A stretch of DNA of 64,000 nt from Rhizobium rhizogenes NBRC 13257 (GTDB taxonomy: Bacteria; Pseudomonadota; Alphaproteobacteria; Rhizobiales; Rhizobiaceae). The position numbers were made by a program, and so were the translations under genes. The stretch is taken from the NCBI RefSeq assembly GCF_000696095.1, contig NZ_BAYX01000018.1, positions 1 through 64,000 on the forward strand. Reading direction: 5' to 3'. Under the pieces are notes generated by a model. It was not told the DNA's origin. It ran no database searches and was given only the letters and a program-made list of their open reading frames with translations. Positions 17,564 to 25,568 of the stretch are shown in pieces (position 1 is the stretch's first letter; each line of letters starts with the position of its first letter).

Positions 17564-17752
17564 ATGGCGCAAGCCGAAAACAAACTTGATCTGGTGTGGG
17601 GTGGCGAGGAGATCGCCAATATTATCGGCCGCTCTCGTCGCATCACTTTTCACCTACTGGAGAAAGGCCAACTTCCCGCCAAGAAAGTCGGCGGCCGCTG
17701 GGTCGCAGAACGCAGCGCGCTGATCCGTTTCTTCATGGAGACGGCGGCGTGA
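17564..17752 (+). CDS. Small helix-turn-helix DNA-binding protein (excisionase/MerR-like)
   Basis: A 62-aa protein, first gene of the rightward early operon. WGGEEIANIIGRSRRITFHLLEKGQLPAKKVGGRWVAERSAL has the layout of a winged helix-turn-helix of the excisionase/AlpA/MerR kind: recognition helix, then a Lys-Val-Gly-Gly-Arg-Trp wing. The ATG at 17564 has a GAAAGGAAAG ribosome site. It could be the recombination directionality factor or an early activator; position directly behind the repressed promoter supports either. Confidence 0.65.
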   Translation: MAQAENKLDLVWGGEEIANIIGRSRRITFHLLEKGQLPAKKVGGRWVAERSALIRFFMETAA

Positions 17753-17838
17753 AAACCCAAACTTTGGAAATGAAAGGGTCCGGCAAGCGTTGGCGCGCTT
17801 CCGGACCGTGGTTCAAACATCTCGATAAGGAAATGGAA

Positions 17839-18159
17839 ATGAACAAGACAGTAAATAGCACTGGCGGCGACCGAAAGCCAGCCGCCAAAGGGACGCGGAC
17901 AGACAAGGAGATCCTAGATGATCTCGATGGCATGTCTGCCGACGTCTCCCAATTGAGGCGGGCTGCACTGGTCCTCGACGAATACACCAACGATATGTTC
18001 CGCAACTCCAAGGATCTTCGCCCCAATGCGATGTTTTCCTATGGCCTGAACCAAGATCAGGTCGATGGCATCACATACATGGCCGATCATGTTCGTTATC
18101 TCGCCCTAGCTCTGGAGCAGGCCATTGATAGGGCTTTCGGTCTGGACGTGCGGTCGTGA
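17839..18159 (+). CDS. Early-operon protein of unknown function
   Basis: A 106-aa soluble protein (MNKTVNSTGGDRKPAAKGTR then a helical domain). Start chosen at 17839 for the AAGG eight bases upstream; ATG 17833 and a GTG at 17749 that overlaps the previous stop are alternatives. It ends with a GTGA overlap into the next gene, part of a chain of coupled small genes. No recognisable domain. Confidence 0.55.
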   Translation: MNKTVNSTGGDRKPAAKGTRTDKEILDDLDGMSADVSQLRRAALVLDEYTNDMFRNSKDLRPNAMFSYGLNQDQVDGITYMADHVRYLALALEQAIDRAFGLDVRS

Positions 18160-18440
18160 ATAAGTTGATCGAGCTCGAAGACACCCTCGGCGAGGCCAGC
18201 AGCTTTGTCCAGGCGATCCATCTTGCCGCAGCCGGTCTCGGCGATATGCGGGATACGAACGCAATTCAGGTGGTCGCTGAACAAATCACCGTCCGCTTGG
18301 AGAAGGCACGCTCCATCGTCGACAATCTCTCGGACCCATCCGAGAACACCGGCGGCATCGATCTCTATGCTTTGAAGAAGGCTGTCAACGCCGAGATTAT
18401 TCGACGTGCAGCCCTCAAGACTGGGGAGGATCAGCAATGA
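18156..18440 (+). CDS. Early-operon helical protein of unknown function
   Basis: A 94-aa acidic, mainly alpha-helical protein starting with GTG inside the stop of the preceding gene and ending in an ATGA overlap with the next. No motif recognised; coupling at both ends makes it a genuine gene. Confidence 0.6.
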   Translation: MNKLIELEDTLGEASSFVQAIHLAAAGLGDMRDTNAIQVVAEQITVRLEKARSIVDNLSDPSENTGGIDLYALKKAVNAEIIRRAALKTGEDQQ

Positions 18441-18712
18441 AACGCTCCCCCGCAGTCCTGCAGCATCGCCGTGCCGAACTCGAAGCCCGTATCGAGGAGA
18501 TGATAGGACTCCTCGATATCCTCGACGGCGATCCTGATCTCGAAGACAACGACGACGATGAGCCATCTGTAGGCTCCGTAGGCGTCCGTATCGGCAACAA
18601 ACTGATATACGACCTTGAACAGGATCCCGCTGAATGTGGCATCGCCGATCGTGACGCTCTCGACCTGGTCATGCGGGAATTTCCGATTGCAAACGGGGTT
18701 CGTGCAGGATGA
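18437..18712 (+). CDS. Early-operon acidic protein of unknown function
   Basis: A 91-aa protein: an N-terminal helix rich in Arg/Glu (LQHRRAELEARIEEMIGLLD), then an Asp/Glu run (LEDNDDDE), then a small folded tail. The acidic run could mimic DNA, but this is speculation. ATGA overlaps on both sides place it in the same transcript as its neighbours. Confidence 0.6.
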   Translation: MKRSPAVLQHRRAELEARIEEMIGLLDILDGDPDLEDNDDDEPSVGSVGVRIGNKLIYDLEQDPAECGIADRDALDLVMREFPIANGVRAG

Positions 18713-18906
18713 CCGATCTCACCGCACCCGAACACCAACACTCTGAGGCCGTCGTTGAGGCGGCCCAGTGGCTCGCAGATCAGAACCCGGTGCCTCAGCC
18801 GGTCATTCCCTCTCTTCGTAATCACTTTGGTCTCAGCGCCCTTGAGGCATGCGAAGCAGCAGCACTTGCTACCAAGTATCGCGTTTTTAGAAAGGCGCAC
18901 GGATGA
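18709..18906 (+). CDS. Small helical protein, possible DNA-binding
   Basis: A 65-aa protein. The segment PVIPSLRNHFGLSALEACEAAALATKYR has the helix-turn-helix-like pattern used in small rhizobial prophage proteins, without a clear match to a named family. Overlaps both neighbours by ATGA. Confidence 0.55.
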   Translation: MTDLTAPEHQHSEAVVEAAQWLADQNPVPQPVIPSLRNHFGLSALEACEAAALATKYRVFRKAHG

Positions 18907-19430
18907 ATCAACACAAGCGGAAAGCTCGAAAACATACCGGCGATCGCTTCTTTCAGATGCATCAATGGTTGGTGATGTCCGACGCATGGAAGGCAGCAAG
19001 TGTCTATGAACGCTGTCTCTACATGGAGTTGAAGCAACGCTATAATGGCCAGAACAATGGCGACATCGCGCTTTCCCATCGGGAGGCTATGGATGCGCTT
19101 AACTGCAGCAACAAGCCCGTTGCTGAGGCCTTCAAGGGGCTCATAGCCAAGGGCTTCATCAAGGTAGCTTCGGTCGGGTCATTCCACTGGAAAGCGAAAG
19201 CCCCAGGCGGCCGTTCGACGCGCTGGATACTCACCGAGTTGGCAGTCGATCAGCCGGAGCGTTCACTGGTCCCGACGAAGGACTTTATGCGATGGCATCC
19301 GAGCATGGAAGAAAAACAACGGTATGCCCACGGCACACGCATGGTGGTAGCAGATACCACCGGTCAGGATCGTATGGTGGTATCAGGGCATACCATAAAC
19401 TCGAAAGTGTATGCCCATGGCACACGATAA
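18903..19430 (+). CDS. Winged-helix, replication-initiator-like protein with repeated C-terminus
   Basis: A 175-aa basic protein. Residues 15-110 contain a winged-helix region (MHQWLVMSDAWKAASVYERC, then ALSHREAMDALNCSNKPVAEAFKGLIAKGFIKV), which resembles phage and plasmid proteins that sit in the replication slot. The C-terminal 35 residues contain the hexapeptide YAHGTR twice, encoded by iteron-like DNA repeats that continue past the stop codon. The protein is the last of the coupled early chain. Replication role is inferred from fold type, position and the repeats; a simple HTH regulator is the alternative. Confidence 0.5.
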   Translation: MNQHKRKARKHTGDRFFQMHQWLVMSDAWKAASVYERCLYMELKQRYNGQNNGDIALSHREAMDALNCSNKPVAEAFKGLIAKGFIKVASVGSFHWKAKAPGGRSTRWILTELAVDQPERSLVPTKDFMRWHPSMEEKQRYAHGTRMVVADTTGQDRMVVSGHTINSKVYAHGTR

Positions 19431-19495
19431 GCCCCGTTTTCGGGGTGTAAGTGTATGCCCTCGTACCACAGTATATAATCTAACCATATCATGCG
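19321..19495. repeat. Iteron-like repeats followed by an AT-rich stretch, candidate origin
   Basis: GGTATGCCCACGGCACACG (19321-19339) recurs at 19408-19426 with two mismatches. A third direct TGTATGCCC lies at 19452-19460 and an inverted copy at 19376-19395. The core TATGCCC thus occurs four times in 140 bp. It is followed by the AT-rich segment around 19470-19495. This is the look of an iteron origin embedded at the end of a rep gene, but codon repetition could also explain part of it. Confidence 0.4.
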
Positions 19496-19522
19496 CTCAA
19501 AGCAGCGCGTCGGAGGTGCAGC

Positions 19523-19834
19523 ATGCGTGAACATGATCTCCCGCTCTTCGCCTGGCAGCCACCCTGCAAGGTCATCCTCTTCCCACTTCTCAGCCGTGTC
19601 GGTAGAATCCGCGACGTTGCCTCAAAGATGCTGGACAAGGCGACTGATCGCCACGCCGACTATTACCGCAACCAAGTCACTGAGGCTCTGCTGCGCCAGC
19701 TCGATCGCGTCGGCGTTCCCGAGCATGAACAAGATGAACATCTCGGCGCCTTCTGGCATGCCGTCCAGGATGAGATGATCCGCCAGTGCTACAGCCGGGT
19801 CGCCGGCGGCAATGATCCCAGGGGCGCGGCCTGA
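19523..19834 (+). CDS. DUF6074-like small protein
   Basis: A 103-aa protein with an N-terminal PLFAWQPPCKVILFPLLSRV followed by GRIRDVASKMLDKATDRHADYYRNQ, a pattern I recall from a family of small Rhizobiales proteins of unknown function that is common on prophages and plasmids. A strong CGGAGG ribosome site fixes the start. It follows the candidate origin by about 60 bases. Confidence 0.6.
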   Translation: MREHDLPLFAWQPPCKVILFPLLSRVGRIRDVASKMLDKATDRHADYYRNQVTEALLRQLDRVGVPEHEQDEHLGAFWHAVQDEMIRQCYSRVAGGNDPRGAA

Positions 19835-20019
19835 ATACGATGGCCTGAATACGATCTCGTCACATTTCGCAGCAAGATTTCGAAAGAACAGCAAGATTAC
19901 GAAAGTGCACGGCCGAACTGGGCTTTATTCTCTACCCGCTGCCGCTCCTCAAAGGGCACGATACAAACAGGAAGCAGTCGCCGTCTCTGAAATTTGAAAT
20001 AGGAGACGGCGATTTTCCC

Positions 20020-20484
20020 CTAAAAACGCAGAAGCGAAATGATCAAGCTAAGCATGCTGATTCCGACTGCGACCCATGTCGTCCATGGTTTGTAGCGCAT
20101 TTCGATTTCGGCATATGTCTCGCGACGTAAAAGCGCCTTACCTTCGTCGGTGAGGTAGTATGTTCCATGGACCCTGGACCAAATCCAGTTTTTGTCATCA
20201 TAAACCGGATCTTCGGAGATAGGGCGCCAGGGAATCGGCACTGACCAAGCCCTTGCACGCCTGATATAGTTCTGTGTCTCAATTTGATCTATCTCGGCGT
20301 CGATCAGTTCTCGCTCATTATCGTAATTGGAATACGCATAGTCCCATTCGTCCGAGCCGCGTCGCAGCTTTTCTTCCTGCACTTTTCTGCGGAATGCCAT
20401 ATCGACATCTTCCAAATCATATCTCAACTTAGCCAAACGATGTCGATCGTCGCGCCATTTTAGGAGTGAAGAAATCAGCTCCAT
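20020..20484 (-). CDS. Tail-anchored membrane protein of unknown function
   Basis: A 154-aa protein: a long charged, coiled-coil-like N-terminal half (residues 1-75), a middle region with several Trp and Tyr, and one C-terminal transmembrane helix (about 133-151). Preceded by GAGGGGGC. It is opposite in strand to the early operon, like other accessory genes in 20-21.7 kb. No named family recognised. Confidence 0.55.
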   Translation of the reverse strand: MELISSLLKWRDDRHRLAKLRYDLEDVDMAFRRKVQEEKLRRGSDEWDYAYSNYDNERELIDAEIDQIETQNYIRRARAWSVPIPWRPISEDPVYDDKNWIWSRVHGTYYLTDEGKALLRRETYAEIEMRYKPWTTWVAVGISMLSLIISLLRF

Positions 20485-20677
20485 GAAGCCCCCTCAGAAA
20501 CCAGCAATCCCCCAACTCAAATTGTTATCATATTACATACAGTGACTGACATATCCTTTATGCATCAAGCTGCGGTCGACCGATGGGCAGCGACGATCCG
20601 AGGCGCGGCATGAGCGAAACCGAACTTCTTGCGGGCGATAGGGCAATGGACCGCTTCTCCGAGCTAGCCGGTTTGCC

Positions 20678-21028
20678 CTAATTTGAATTCGCGCGGTTAT
20701 TGAAGTTGTTCACCGCATCGTTGTAATTGGAGTATTGCTCATTGACAGCGTTCTTGGCGGTCCGAAGAGCGTCCTCCGCTTCACTTGCCGCCTTTTTGGC
20801 AGCATCATTTGCCTCGTCGACATCACGCTGCTCGCACCGGACAAAATCTTCAATTTCCGATTTGTAGCTTTCGACTTCGCGCTTGCACTGTTCGAAATCG
20901 CTTTGACTGTCAAATTTGCCATAGCTGCTCACACAGTATGGTGCGCTCGGCTCCGAACAATAGGCATGAGCGGTCCCAACGCCGACCAAAAACACCCCCA
21001 TTCCAAACGCGACCAGACGAACTCCCAT
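20678..21028 (-). CDS. Small secreted cysteine-containing helical protein
   Basis: A 116-aa protein with a signal peptide (residues 1-22, cut after AHA). The mature part begins YCSEPSAPYC and contains four Cys (two in the first ten residues, two in the helical region), followed by an Ala/Glu/Asn-rich coiled coil. GGGGAG ribosome site. I recall similar short secreted proteins in rhizobial genomic islands; function unknown. Probably an accessory gene that can be expressed from the integrated state. Confidence 0.6.
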   Translation of the reverse strand: MGVRLVAFGMGVFLVGVGTAHAYCSEPSAPYCVSSYGKFDSQSDFEQCKREVESYKSEIEDFVRCEQRDVDEANDAAKKAASEAEDALRTAKNAVNEQYSNYNDAVNNFNNRANSN

Positions 21029-21111
21029 TTAACGCTCCCCGCAGCCATTATGCGCCTGCACCTTGCATTCATGACGCGAAGGTTGCAACATCTCTCTGAC
21101 GGGGGAATTCT

Positions 21112-21225
21112 ATGCGTGTATCATGGCTTGTTGTGACATTGGCTGCCCTACTCCCAACGGCGTCCTTCGCGAACTATCCCTGTAGCAGCATGAAAGATCA
21201 TATCCCGAGATCCACCAGCAGCTGA
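21112..21225 (+). pseudogene. Signal-peptide fragment of a truncated secreted protein
   Basis: A 37-codon frame with GGGGGAATTCT before the ATG: MRVSWLVVTLAALLPTASFA is a good signal peptide, then NYPCSSMKDH. From about 21197 the frame runs antisense into the 3' end of the minus-strand gene 21198-21701 and stops. The remainder of a secreted protein seems to have been replaced when that gene arrived. A functional 17-residue secreted peptide cannot be excluded. Confidence 0.45.
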
Positions 21226-21701
21226 TCAGTGAAAATTTCAACTTTCCGAAGCAGGTACCAAGTGCGGTGCATCTCGCCGTCTGTGGATTGAATAAACACT
21301 GCCGAAGATCCTAACGCATCCCCACATGCGAAAAGACCAACAACGAGCTTTCGGGAACGAACATCGCCAGGAGATCGAACGAGTCGAGCACCCGATTTGC
21401 GATCGGATAGGCGCCCGTGCTTTGTTGCATAAGCCGCGTCACGAATGATCTCGAACTCTTTTGACTGCTTGGCAATATAGTCTTTGAAGTGATTGTCCTT
21501 CAATTCCTTCGGTTCGCCTTCTCCGACAAAGACAGTTTGCAGGATAGGATCCTGGATCACCTTCAAGTGTTCAAAAAGTACCCCGTACGCGGCATCAACG
21601 CTCAAAATCGCATTGACCGCTAAACGGTAATCCTCCTCGTTGCCGATTGCCTCCGCGATATTTGGCTTCGTGACAACGTCATAAAATTCTTTCGGATGCA
21701 T
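21198..21701 (-). CDS. Hypothetical cytoplasmic protein
   Basis: A 167-aa soluble protein with no transmembrane helix and no recognised motif; an N-terminal helical half (YDVVTKPNIAEAIGNEEDYR) and a C-terminal half with GLFACGDALGSSA. GGGGTGA precedes the ATG. Composition is lower in GC than the chromosomal genes, in line with an acquired accessory gene. Confidence 0.55.
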   Translation of the reverse strand: MHPKEFYDVVTKPNIAEAIGNEEDYRLAVNAILSVDAAYGVLFEHLKVIQDPILQTVFVGEGEPKELKDNHFKDYIAKQSKEFEIIRDAAYATKHGRLSDRKSGARLVRSPGDVRSRKLVVGLFACGDALGSSAVFIQSTDGEMHRTWYLLRKVEIFTDQLLVDLGI

Positions 21702-21930
21702 TTGTCACCCCATACGGCGCTTACAGATCATTTTGCAACGCGCCCCTTTATGCGCATGTATGCCTTCATACGACTCATGATAGATTTTTTGCCGCTATCA
21801 GTCCGATAGGTCGCTCACATAAAGACCACTCGACCATGCGATCTTTGCATTTCAATACGTGGGTCGCACTCAAAATGACGGTAGCGTCATTTTCCTTGAC
21901 GATGAGCAGACTGTGAACTATAGATTACAC

Positions 21931-22218
21931 ATGATTGAAGTTCGTAAAACCGATGTCTTCCTCGAATGGCTAAAATCCCTGAGAGACATTCGGGCTCAGT
22001 TGCGAATTCAGAAGCGCATTGATCGCTTGAGTCTGGGCCTTCTAGGCGATGCGAAGTTCTTCAGCGGCATCGGCGAGCTTCGTGTCGACTACGGTCCTGG
22101 ATATCGCATCTACTTCGTCCAGCGAGGCAGTGAACTCATCATCTTACTGTCCGGTGGCGACAAAGGTTCGCAAGATCGCGACATAAAGCGCGCCATCGAA
22201 ATGTCAAAGGAGGTCTGA
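21931..22218 (+). CDS. higB: RelE/HigB-type toxin
   Basis: A 95-aa toxin of the RelE/ParE superfamily, phage-Gp49/HigB type (COG3657-like): FLEWLKSLRDIRAQLRIQKRIDRL, then LRVDYGPGYRIYFVQRGSELIILLSGGDKGSQDRDI. The YGPGYRIYF and LLSGGDK segments are diagnostic. Such proteins are usually ribosome-dependent mRNA nucleases. The ATG at 21931 gives the family-standard start. It lies one base before the antitoxin gene, toxin first, as in HigBA. Confidence 0.85.
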   Translation: MIEVRKTDVFLEWLKSLRDIRAQLRIQKRIDRLSLGLLGDAKFFSGIGELRVDYGPGYRIYFVQRGSELIILLSGGDKGSQDRDIKRAIEMSKEV

Positions 22219-22219
22219 A

Positions 22220-22516
22220 ATGGCTATCGAAACCACCCCATGGGAAGGAACCGAGCTTCTGACCAGCGATGAAGCGATCCAGGCATATCTTGAAATCGCT
22301 TTCGAAGACGGCGACACCAAAGATATCGCCATGGCTCTCGGCAACATCGCCAAAGCCAAAGGTATGACTCACGTTGCCAAAGAAGCCGGTATCACCCGCG
22401 AGGCTCTTTACAAATCCCTCAGTGAAAAGGGCGACCCCAAGCTTTCTACCCTTCTCGGCGTCATGAAGGCTCTTGGGCTGCAGCTCACCGTAACTCCAGC
22501 CCATGAAGCTGCATAG
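22220..22516 (+). CDS. higA: HigA-type antitoxin with Xre helix-turn-helix
   Basis: A 98-aa antitoxin (COG3636-like): an N-terminal toxin-binding segment, then a lambda-repressor-like HTH, MTHVAKEAGITREALYKSLSEKGDPKLSTLLGVMKALGLQL. An AAAGGAGG ribosome site overlaps the end of the toxin gene. The pair is closed by a terminator at 22543. It should neutralise the toxin and repress the operon; on a mobile element it would favour retention. Confidence 0.85.
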   Translation: MAIETTPWEGTELLTSDEAIQAYLEIAFEDGDTKDIAMALGNIAKAKGMTHVAKEAGITREALYKSLSEKGDPKLSTLLGVMKALGLQLTVTPAHEAA

Positions 22517-22542
22517 AAAAACAGCTAGCTTCTCACATCCAG

Positions 22543-22570
22543 CCCCGCTGTTATGGCGGGGTTTTATTTT
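22543..22570 (+). terminator. Rho-independent terminator of the higBA operon
   Basis: CCCCGC (22543-22548), seven-base loop, GCGGGG (22556-22561), then TTTTATTTT. A textbook intrinsic terminator 27 bases after the antitoxin stop. Confidence 0.85.
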
Positions 22571-22597
22571 GACTACTCCTGGCGGCCGTAACGTACC

Positions 22598-22831
22598 CTA
22601 GGACGATATCGACGAAAAGACCGATGCCAGTACTGCCACACCCGCGAGGAATGCTCCGATGGCATTCCATTTGCTCTGCTTCTTCAAGGGGTCGACTATG
22701 TGGGATAAGTTCGTGCTAACTGTCAGGTCGAGCATGCTGATCTTCGCAACATTGAATTGGGTAGATCGAAACCAGGCAAGAGCAGACAAAATACCTGCGA
22801 TCAAGCTTAGCCACAATAAAAATTGATGCAT
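22598..22831 (-). CDS. Small two-helix membrane protein
   Basis: A 77-aa protein with transmembrane helices at about residues 3-20 and 57-75 joined by a 35-residue loop. AGGAGG stands six bases before the ATG. It lies just before the packaging block but on the opposite strand. A holin-like role is conceivable by size and topology but has no other support. Confidence 0.5.
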   Translation of the reverse strand: MHQFLLWLSLIAGILSALAWFRSTQFNVAKISMLDLTVSTNLSHIVDPLKKQSKWNAIGAFLAGVAVLASVFSSISS

Positions 22832-23045
22832 GGGAACCTCCTACCGATCACCCCATATTAGAGAATATTCACGAAAGCTAAATCGATAAATAGCGCTGTC
22901 GACAACTGACAAAATATCCATTTGAAATCATTGAATTTTTCGGCGAAAAAGTGCCAAAATCACGTTTGTGATCACAAAACTGAGTTGCGGAATAATTATC
23001 CGCTTGTCGATTCATAACTTACTGTTTTTACTTACAAAGTTTTTA

Positions 23046-23083
23046 CGTGTCGCGATCATGTTGCGTTAATCCGCGTGTCGTGA
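23046..23083. promoter_or_regulatory. Three GTGTCG/TGTTGC-type half-sites upstream of the packaging genes
   Basis: GTGTCGC, ATGTTGC and GTGTCG occur in tandem 34-70 bases before the small terminase candidate. They are related to the half-sites near the integrase and at the right end. They may be a packaging (cos/pac) feature or a control site for the packaging operon. Confidence 0.3.
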
Positions 23084-23116
23084 TAGCTTTCAGCTCAGCA
23101 TTCAGGAGCCGAAACA

Positions 23117-23491
23117 ATGCACGAGAAAGCACAGGGAAACACGGCAGATACCACGTCGAAGCCTAGCGCTCTCACGAACTCGCTGCTTGATCGTCGAACT
23201 CACGAGTGGCGCCGCCGTGCCGAGTTGATGCTGATGTTCGCCGACGCACTGGGCGGCCCCTCCAAGATCGATGACATGACGGCAAGCAGGATCGCCTCCG
23301 CGGCTGATATGCGCGTCATTGCCGAGATAGCCCGTGCGCGCTTCCTCAGAGGTGAGGACATCAGCCTTGATGACGTTGTCAGGGCAGAGCGCGCCGCCGG
23401 CCTCACAGAGAAGGCCCTCCAGATCGGCGTGAAGCATGGCAAGCGCCGCCGCTCCCCCGATGACGTCTTTGCCGGGAGGAGCGCTGCTTGA
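23117..23491 (+). CDS. Candidate terminase small subunit
   Basis: A 124-aa, mostly helical, basic protein. No signature is recognised; the call rests on position and on size, immediately upstream of the terminase large subunit with a 4-base TTGA overlap. The small subunit recognises the packaging site on phage DNA. AGGAGCCGAAACA precedes the ATG. It could instead be an unrelated protein. Confidence 0.5.
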   Translation: MHEKAQGNTADTTSKPSALTNSLLDRRTHEWRRRAELMLMFADALGGPSKIDDMTASRIASAADMRVIAEIARARFLRGEDISLDDVVRAERAAGLTEKALQIGVKHGKRRRSPDDVFAGRSAA

Positions 23492-24972
23492 AGGTACGCG
23501 TCAGCCTCAGAGAAGCCCTGCGGGACGACAACCTGCTTGGACAAGCCATTGCCGGCGAAAGCTGGTCGATATGGCGTGCCCTGCTAATGGCTGCGATGGG
23601 CGAGACCCTGACACCTGAAGAGCGGGAGATGTTCTCCCTCGTCACCGGGCGCTCACAGGAGCCTCAGCAGCGCGTTGAGGAATTCTGGACGGTTGCGGGT
23701 CGGCGCAGTGGCAAAACGCGCGCAGCGGCTGTTCTGGGGGCGTATCTGGCGACCTGCATTGACTGGACCGATTGCCTTTCTCCTGGTGAGCGTGCCGTCC
23801 TCCCTGTCCTTGCCGCAAACACATACCAGGCGTCCCGTGCCTTCATGCATCTCGTCGGCATCCTGCAGCATTCCCCCGATCTCAGCGCATTGCTGGAAGG
23901 CGAGCCCACGGCTGACGCCATAAGGCTTTCGACGCGTGTAGACATCAACATCGTACCGGCCAACTTCAAAACCATTCGGTCGATCACCGCCATTGCCATC
24001 ATCTGTGACGAGATCGCGTTTTGGTCGATTGAAGGCTCGAAGAACCCCGATAAGGAAATCCTCACAGCCGCCCGTCCAGCACTGGCAACGACGGAAGGGC
24101 CATTGGTATGCATCAGTTCGCCCTACGCGCGCCGTGGGGAGCTGTGGACCAATTACCGCAAAGATTTCAAGCCTGACGGTGATCCGCTCATCCTGATCGC
24201 CAATGCCGAATCCAAGGTGCTCAACAGCACCCTCCCCCAGCGGGTCATCGACCGTGCCTACGAACGGGATCCGTCGGCCGCCAGCGCCGAATACGGCGGC
24301 AAGTTCAGAACCGACGTCGAGACGCTTCTGTCCCGCGAGGTGGTTGAGGCTGCGGTTGATGTTGGTGTCGTCGAACGCGCTCGTGAGCCTGGCATTCGCT
24401 ATTACGGCTTCGTTGATCCCTCCGGCGGCAGCTCCGACAGCATGACACTCGGCATTGCCCACAAGGAGGGCAACAGGGCTGTTCTGGACGTTCTACGCGA
24501 GCGCAAACCGCCTTATAGCCCGGAAGCCGTCACCAAGGACTTCTGCGAGCTGCTGAAGAGCTACGGCATTCTTTCGCTCACCGGCGACAACTTCGGTGGC
24601 GAATGGTGCAAGGAACCTTTCAGCCGGCACGGCGTCACCTACGAGCGCAGCACGGCCCCTAAGAGCGAACTCTATGCTGCGATGGTGCCGGCGATCAACT
24701 CCGGCCGCGTCGGTCTTCTCGACAACGAGAGAGCCACAAATCAGCTCGTGGAACTCGAGCGTCGTTCCGGATCTAGCGGACGCGATATCATTGATCATCC
24801 TCCGGGTGCTGCATTTCATGACGACGTCGCGAATGCTGTCGCCGGCGCCGTGTTCCAGGTGCTCGGCAAGCGCGCGCCCCTGGCCATCAGCGAGGCAGCT
24901 CTGACCGCATCCCGTCAACCGACAGGCCGCACATTCAATCATCCCCGCCTTAGCAGCGGTGGACATCGATGA
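23488..24972 (+). CDS. Phage terminase large subunit
   Basis: A 494-aa packaging motor. ATPase: Walker A-like GRRSGKT at residues 71-77, Walker B with acidic pair in AIIICDE-type sequence (Asp174, Glu175), coupling motif around CISSPYARRG (208-217). Nuclease: Asp310 in FVDPSGG, Asp367 in TGDNFGG and Asp445/446 in HDDVANAVAGA give the RNase H-like metal cluster. All parts look intact. The start is TTG, overlapping the previous stop. It cuts and translocates DNA into a prohead, yet no prohead genes are found in this element. Confidence 0.9.
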   Translation: MKVRVSLREALRDDNLLGQAIAGESWSIWRALLMAAMGETLTPEEREMFSLVTGRSQEPQQRVEEFWTVAGRRSGKTRAAAVLGAYLATCIDWTDCLSPGERAVLPVLAANTYQASRAFMHLVGILQHSPDLSALLEGEPTADAIRLSTRVDINIVPANFKTIRSITAIAIICDEIAFWSIEGSKNPDKEILTAARPALATTEGPLVCISSPYARRGELWTNYRKDFKPDGDPLILIANAESKVLNSTLPQRVIDRAYERDPSAASAEYGGKFRTDVETLLSREVVEAAVDVGVVERAREPGIRYYGFVDPSGGSSDSMTLGIAHKEGNRAVLDVLRERKPPYSPEAVTKDFCELLKSYGILSLTGDNFGGEWCKEPFSRHGVTYERSTAPKSELYAAMVPAINSGRVGLLDNERATNQLVELERRSGSSGRDIIDHPPGAAFHDDVANAVAGAVFQVLGKRAPLAISEAALTASRQPTGRTFNHPRLSSGGHR

Positions 24973-24983
24973 AAGGATTACTC

Positions 24984-25556
24984 ATGTCCCACCCACACGA
25001 ACCTCTGAACGATCGCGAATTGCACAATTTCGGGGTCTTTCTCCGTGCCAATCCACACCTTACCCATCCTGCTCCGCAAGCTGCCTTTGACGCTATGCCC
25101 AAGAACATTCGCCGCGTTCCCGGCAAGCAGATCCGGACACCGTTGAAGGATTTTCGAAAGGGCGAAAAATTCGACACCGCGCGCTATGCCATGGATGAGG
25201 CTGATCCCGACGACGTGGTTTCTCCTGGCGAGGCCGGTATGGCTTTCTTGCGGGACCTTGCCATGAAGCTCTCGCCGGAAGGCTGGGCTGCTCTGCGGGA
25301 GGCCTGCATGGAGGGCCAGGAGGGCGCAGAGGACGAACCACCGGAATTCGAGGGCAAGCCTGAAGTGGGAAAGGGTCCGCCGGCGATGGACAGCGCAGCA
25401 GCCAAGAGCTTTGCAGAGCGCTATCCCGACATTGCGGGTGTGAAGGTAAACACCATTGGTCAGCAACCCAGGTCGGAGCCGTCGCGGCTGACGGCAAAGG
25501 GAGCCGCAAGCTTCAACGCCATGTTTCCCGAAGCCGCGCGCATCAAAGTTCGGTAA
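24984..25556 (+). CDS. Hypothetical protein downstream of terminase
   Basis: A 190-aa acidic protein with no recognised domain. Residues 1-60 include NFGVFLRANPHLTHPAPQAA; the C-terminal part is rich in Glu, Pro and Gly. The ATG at 24984 is preferred over 24969 because AAAGGA lies six bases before it. It occupies the slot where a portal gene would normally be, but it is far too short and unlike a portal. Confidence 0.6.
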   Translation: MSHPHEPLNDRELHNFGVFLRANPHLTHPAPQAAFDAMPKNIRRVPGKQIRTPLKDFRKGEKFDTARYAMDEADPDDVVSPGEAGMAFLRDLAMKLSPEGWAALREACMEGQEGAEDEPPEFEGKPEVGKGPPAMDSAAAKSFAERYPDIAGVKVNTIGQQPRSEPSRLTAKGAASFNAMFPEAARIKVR

Positions 25557-25568
25557 CGGAGGAAAGCC

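Noticed and set aside
19812..19997. 61-aa plus-strand frame after the DUF6074-like gene
   Set aside because: No ribosome site and unconvincing composition; overlaps the end of the preceding gene.
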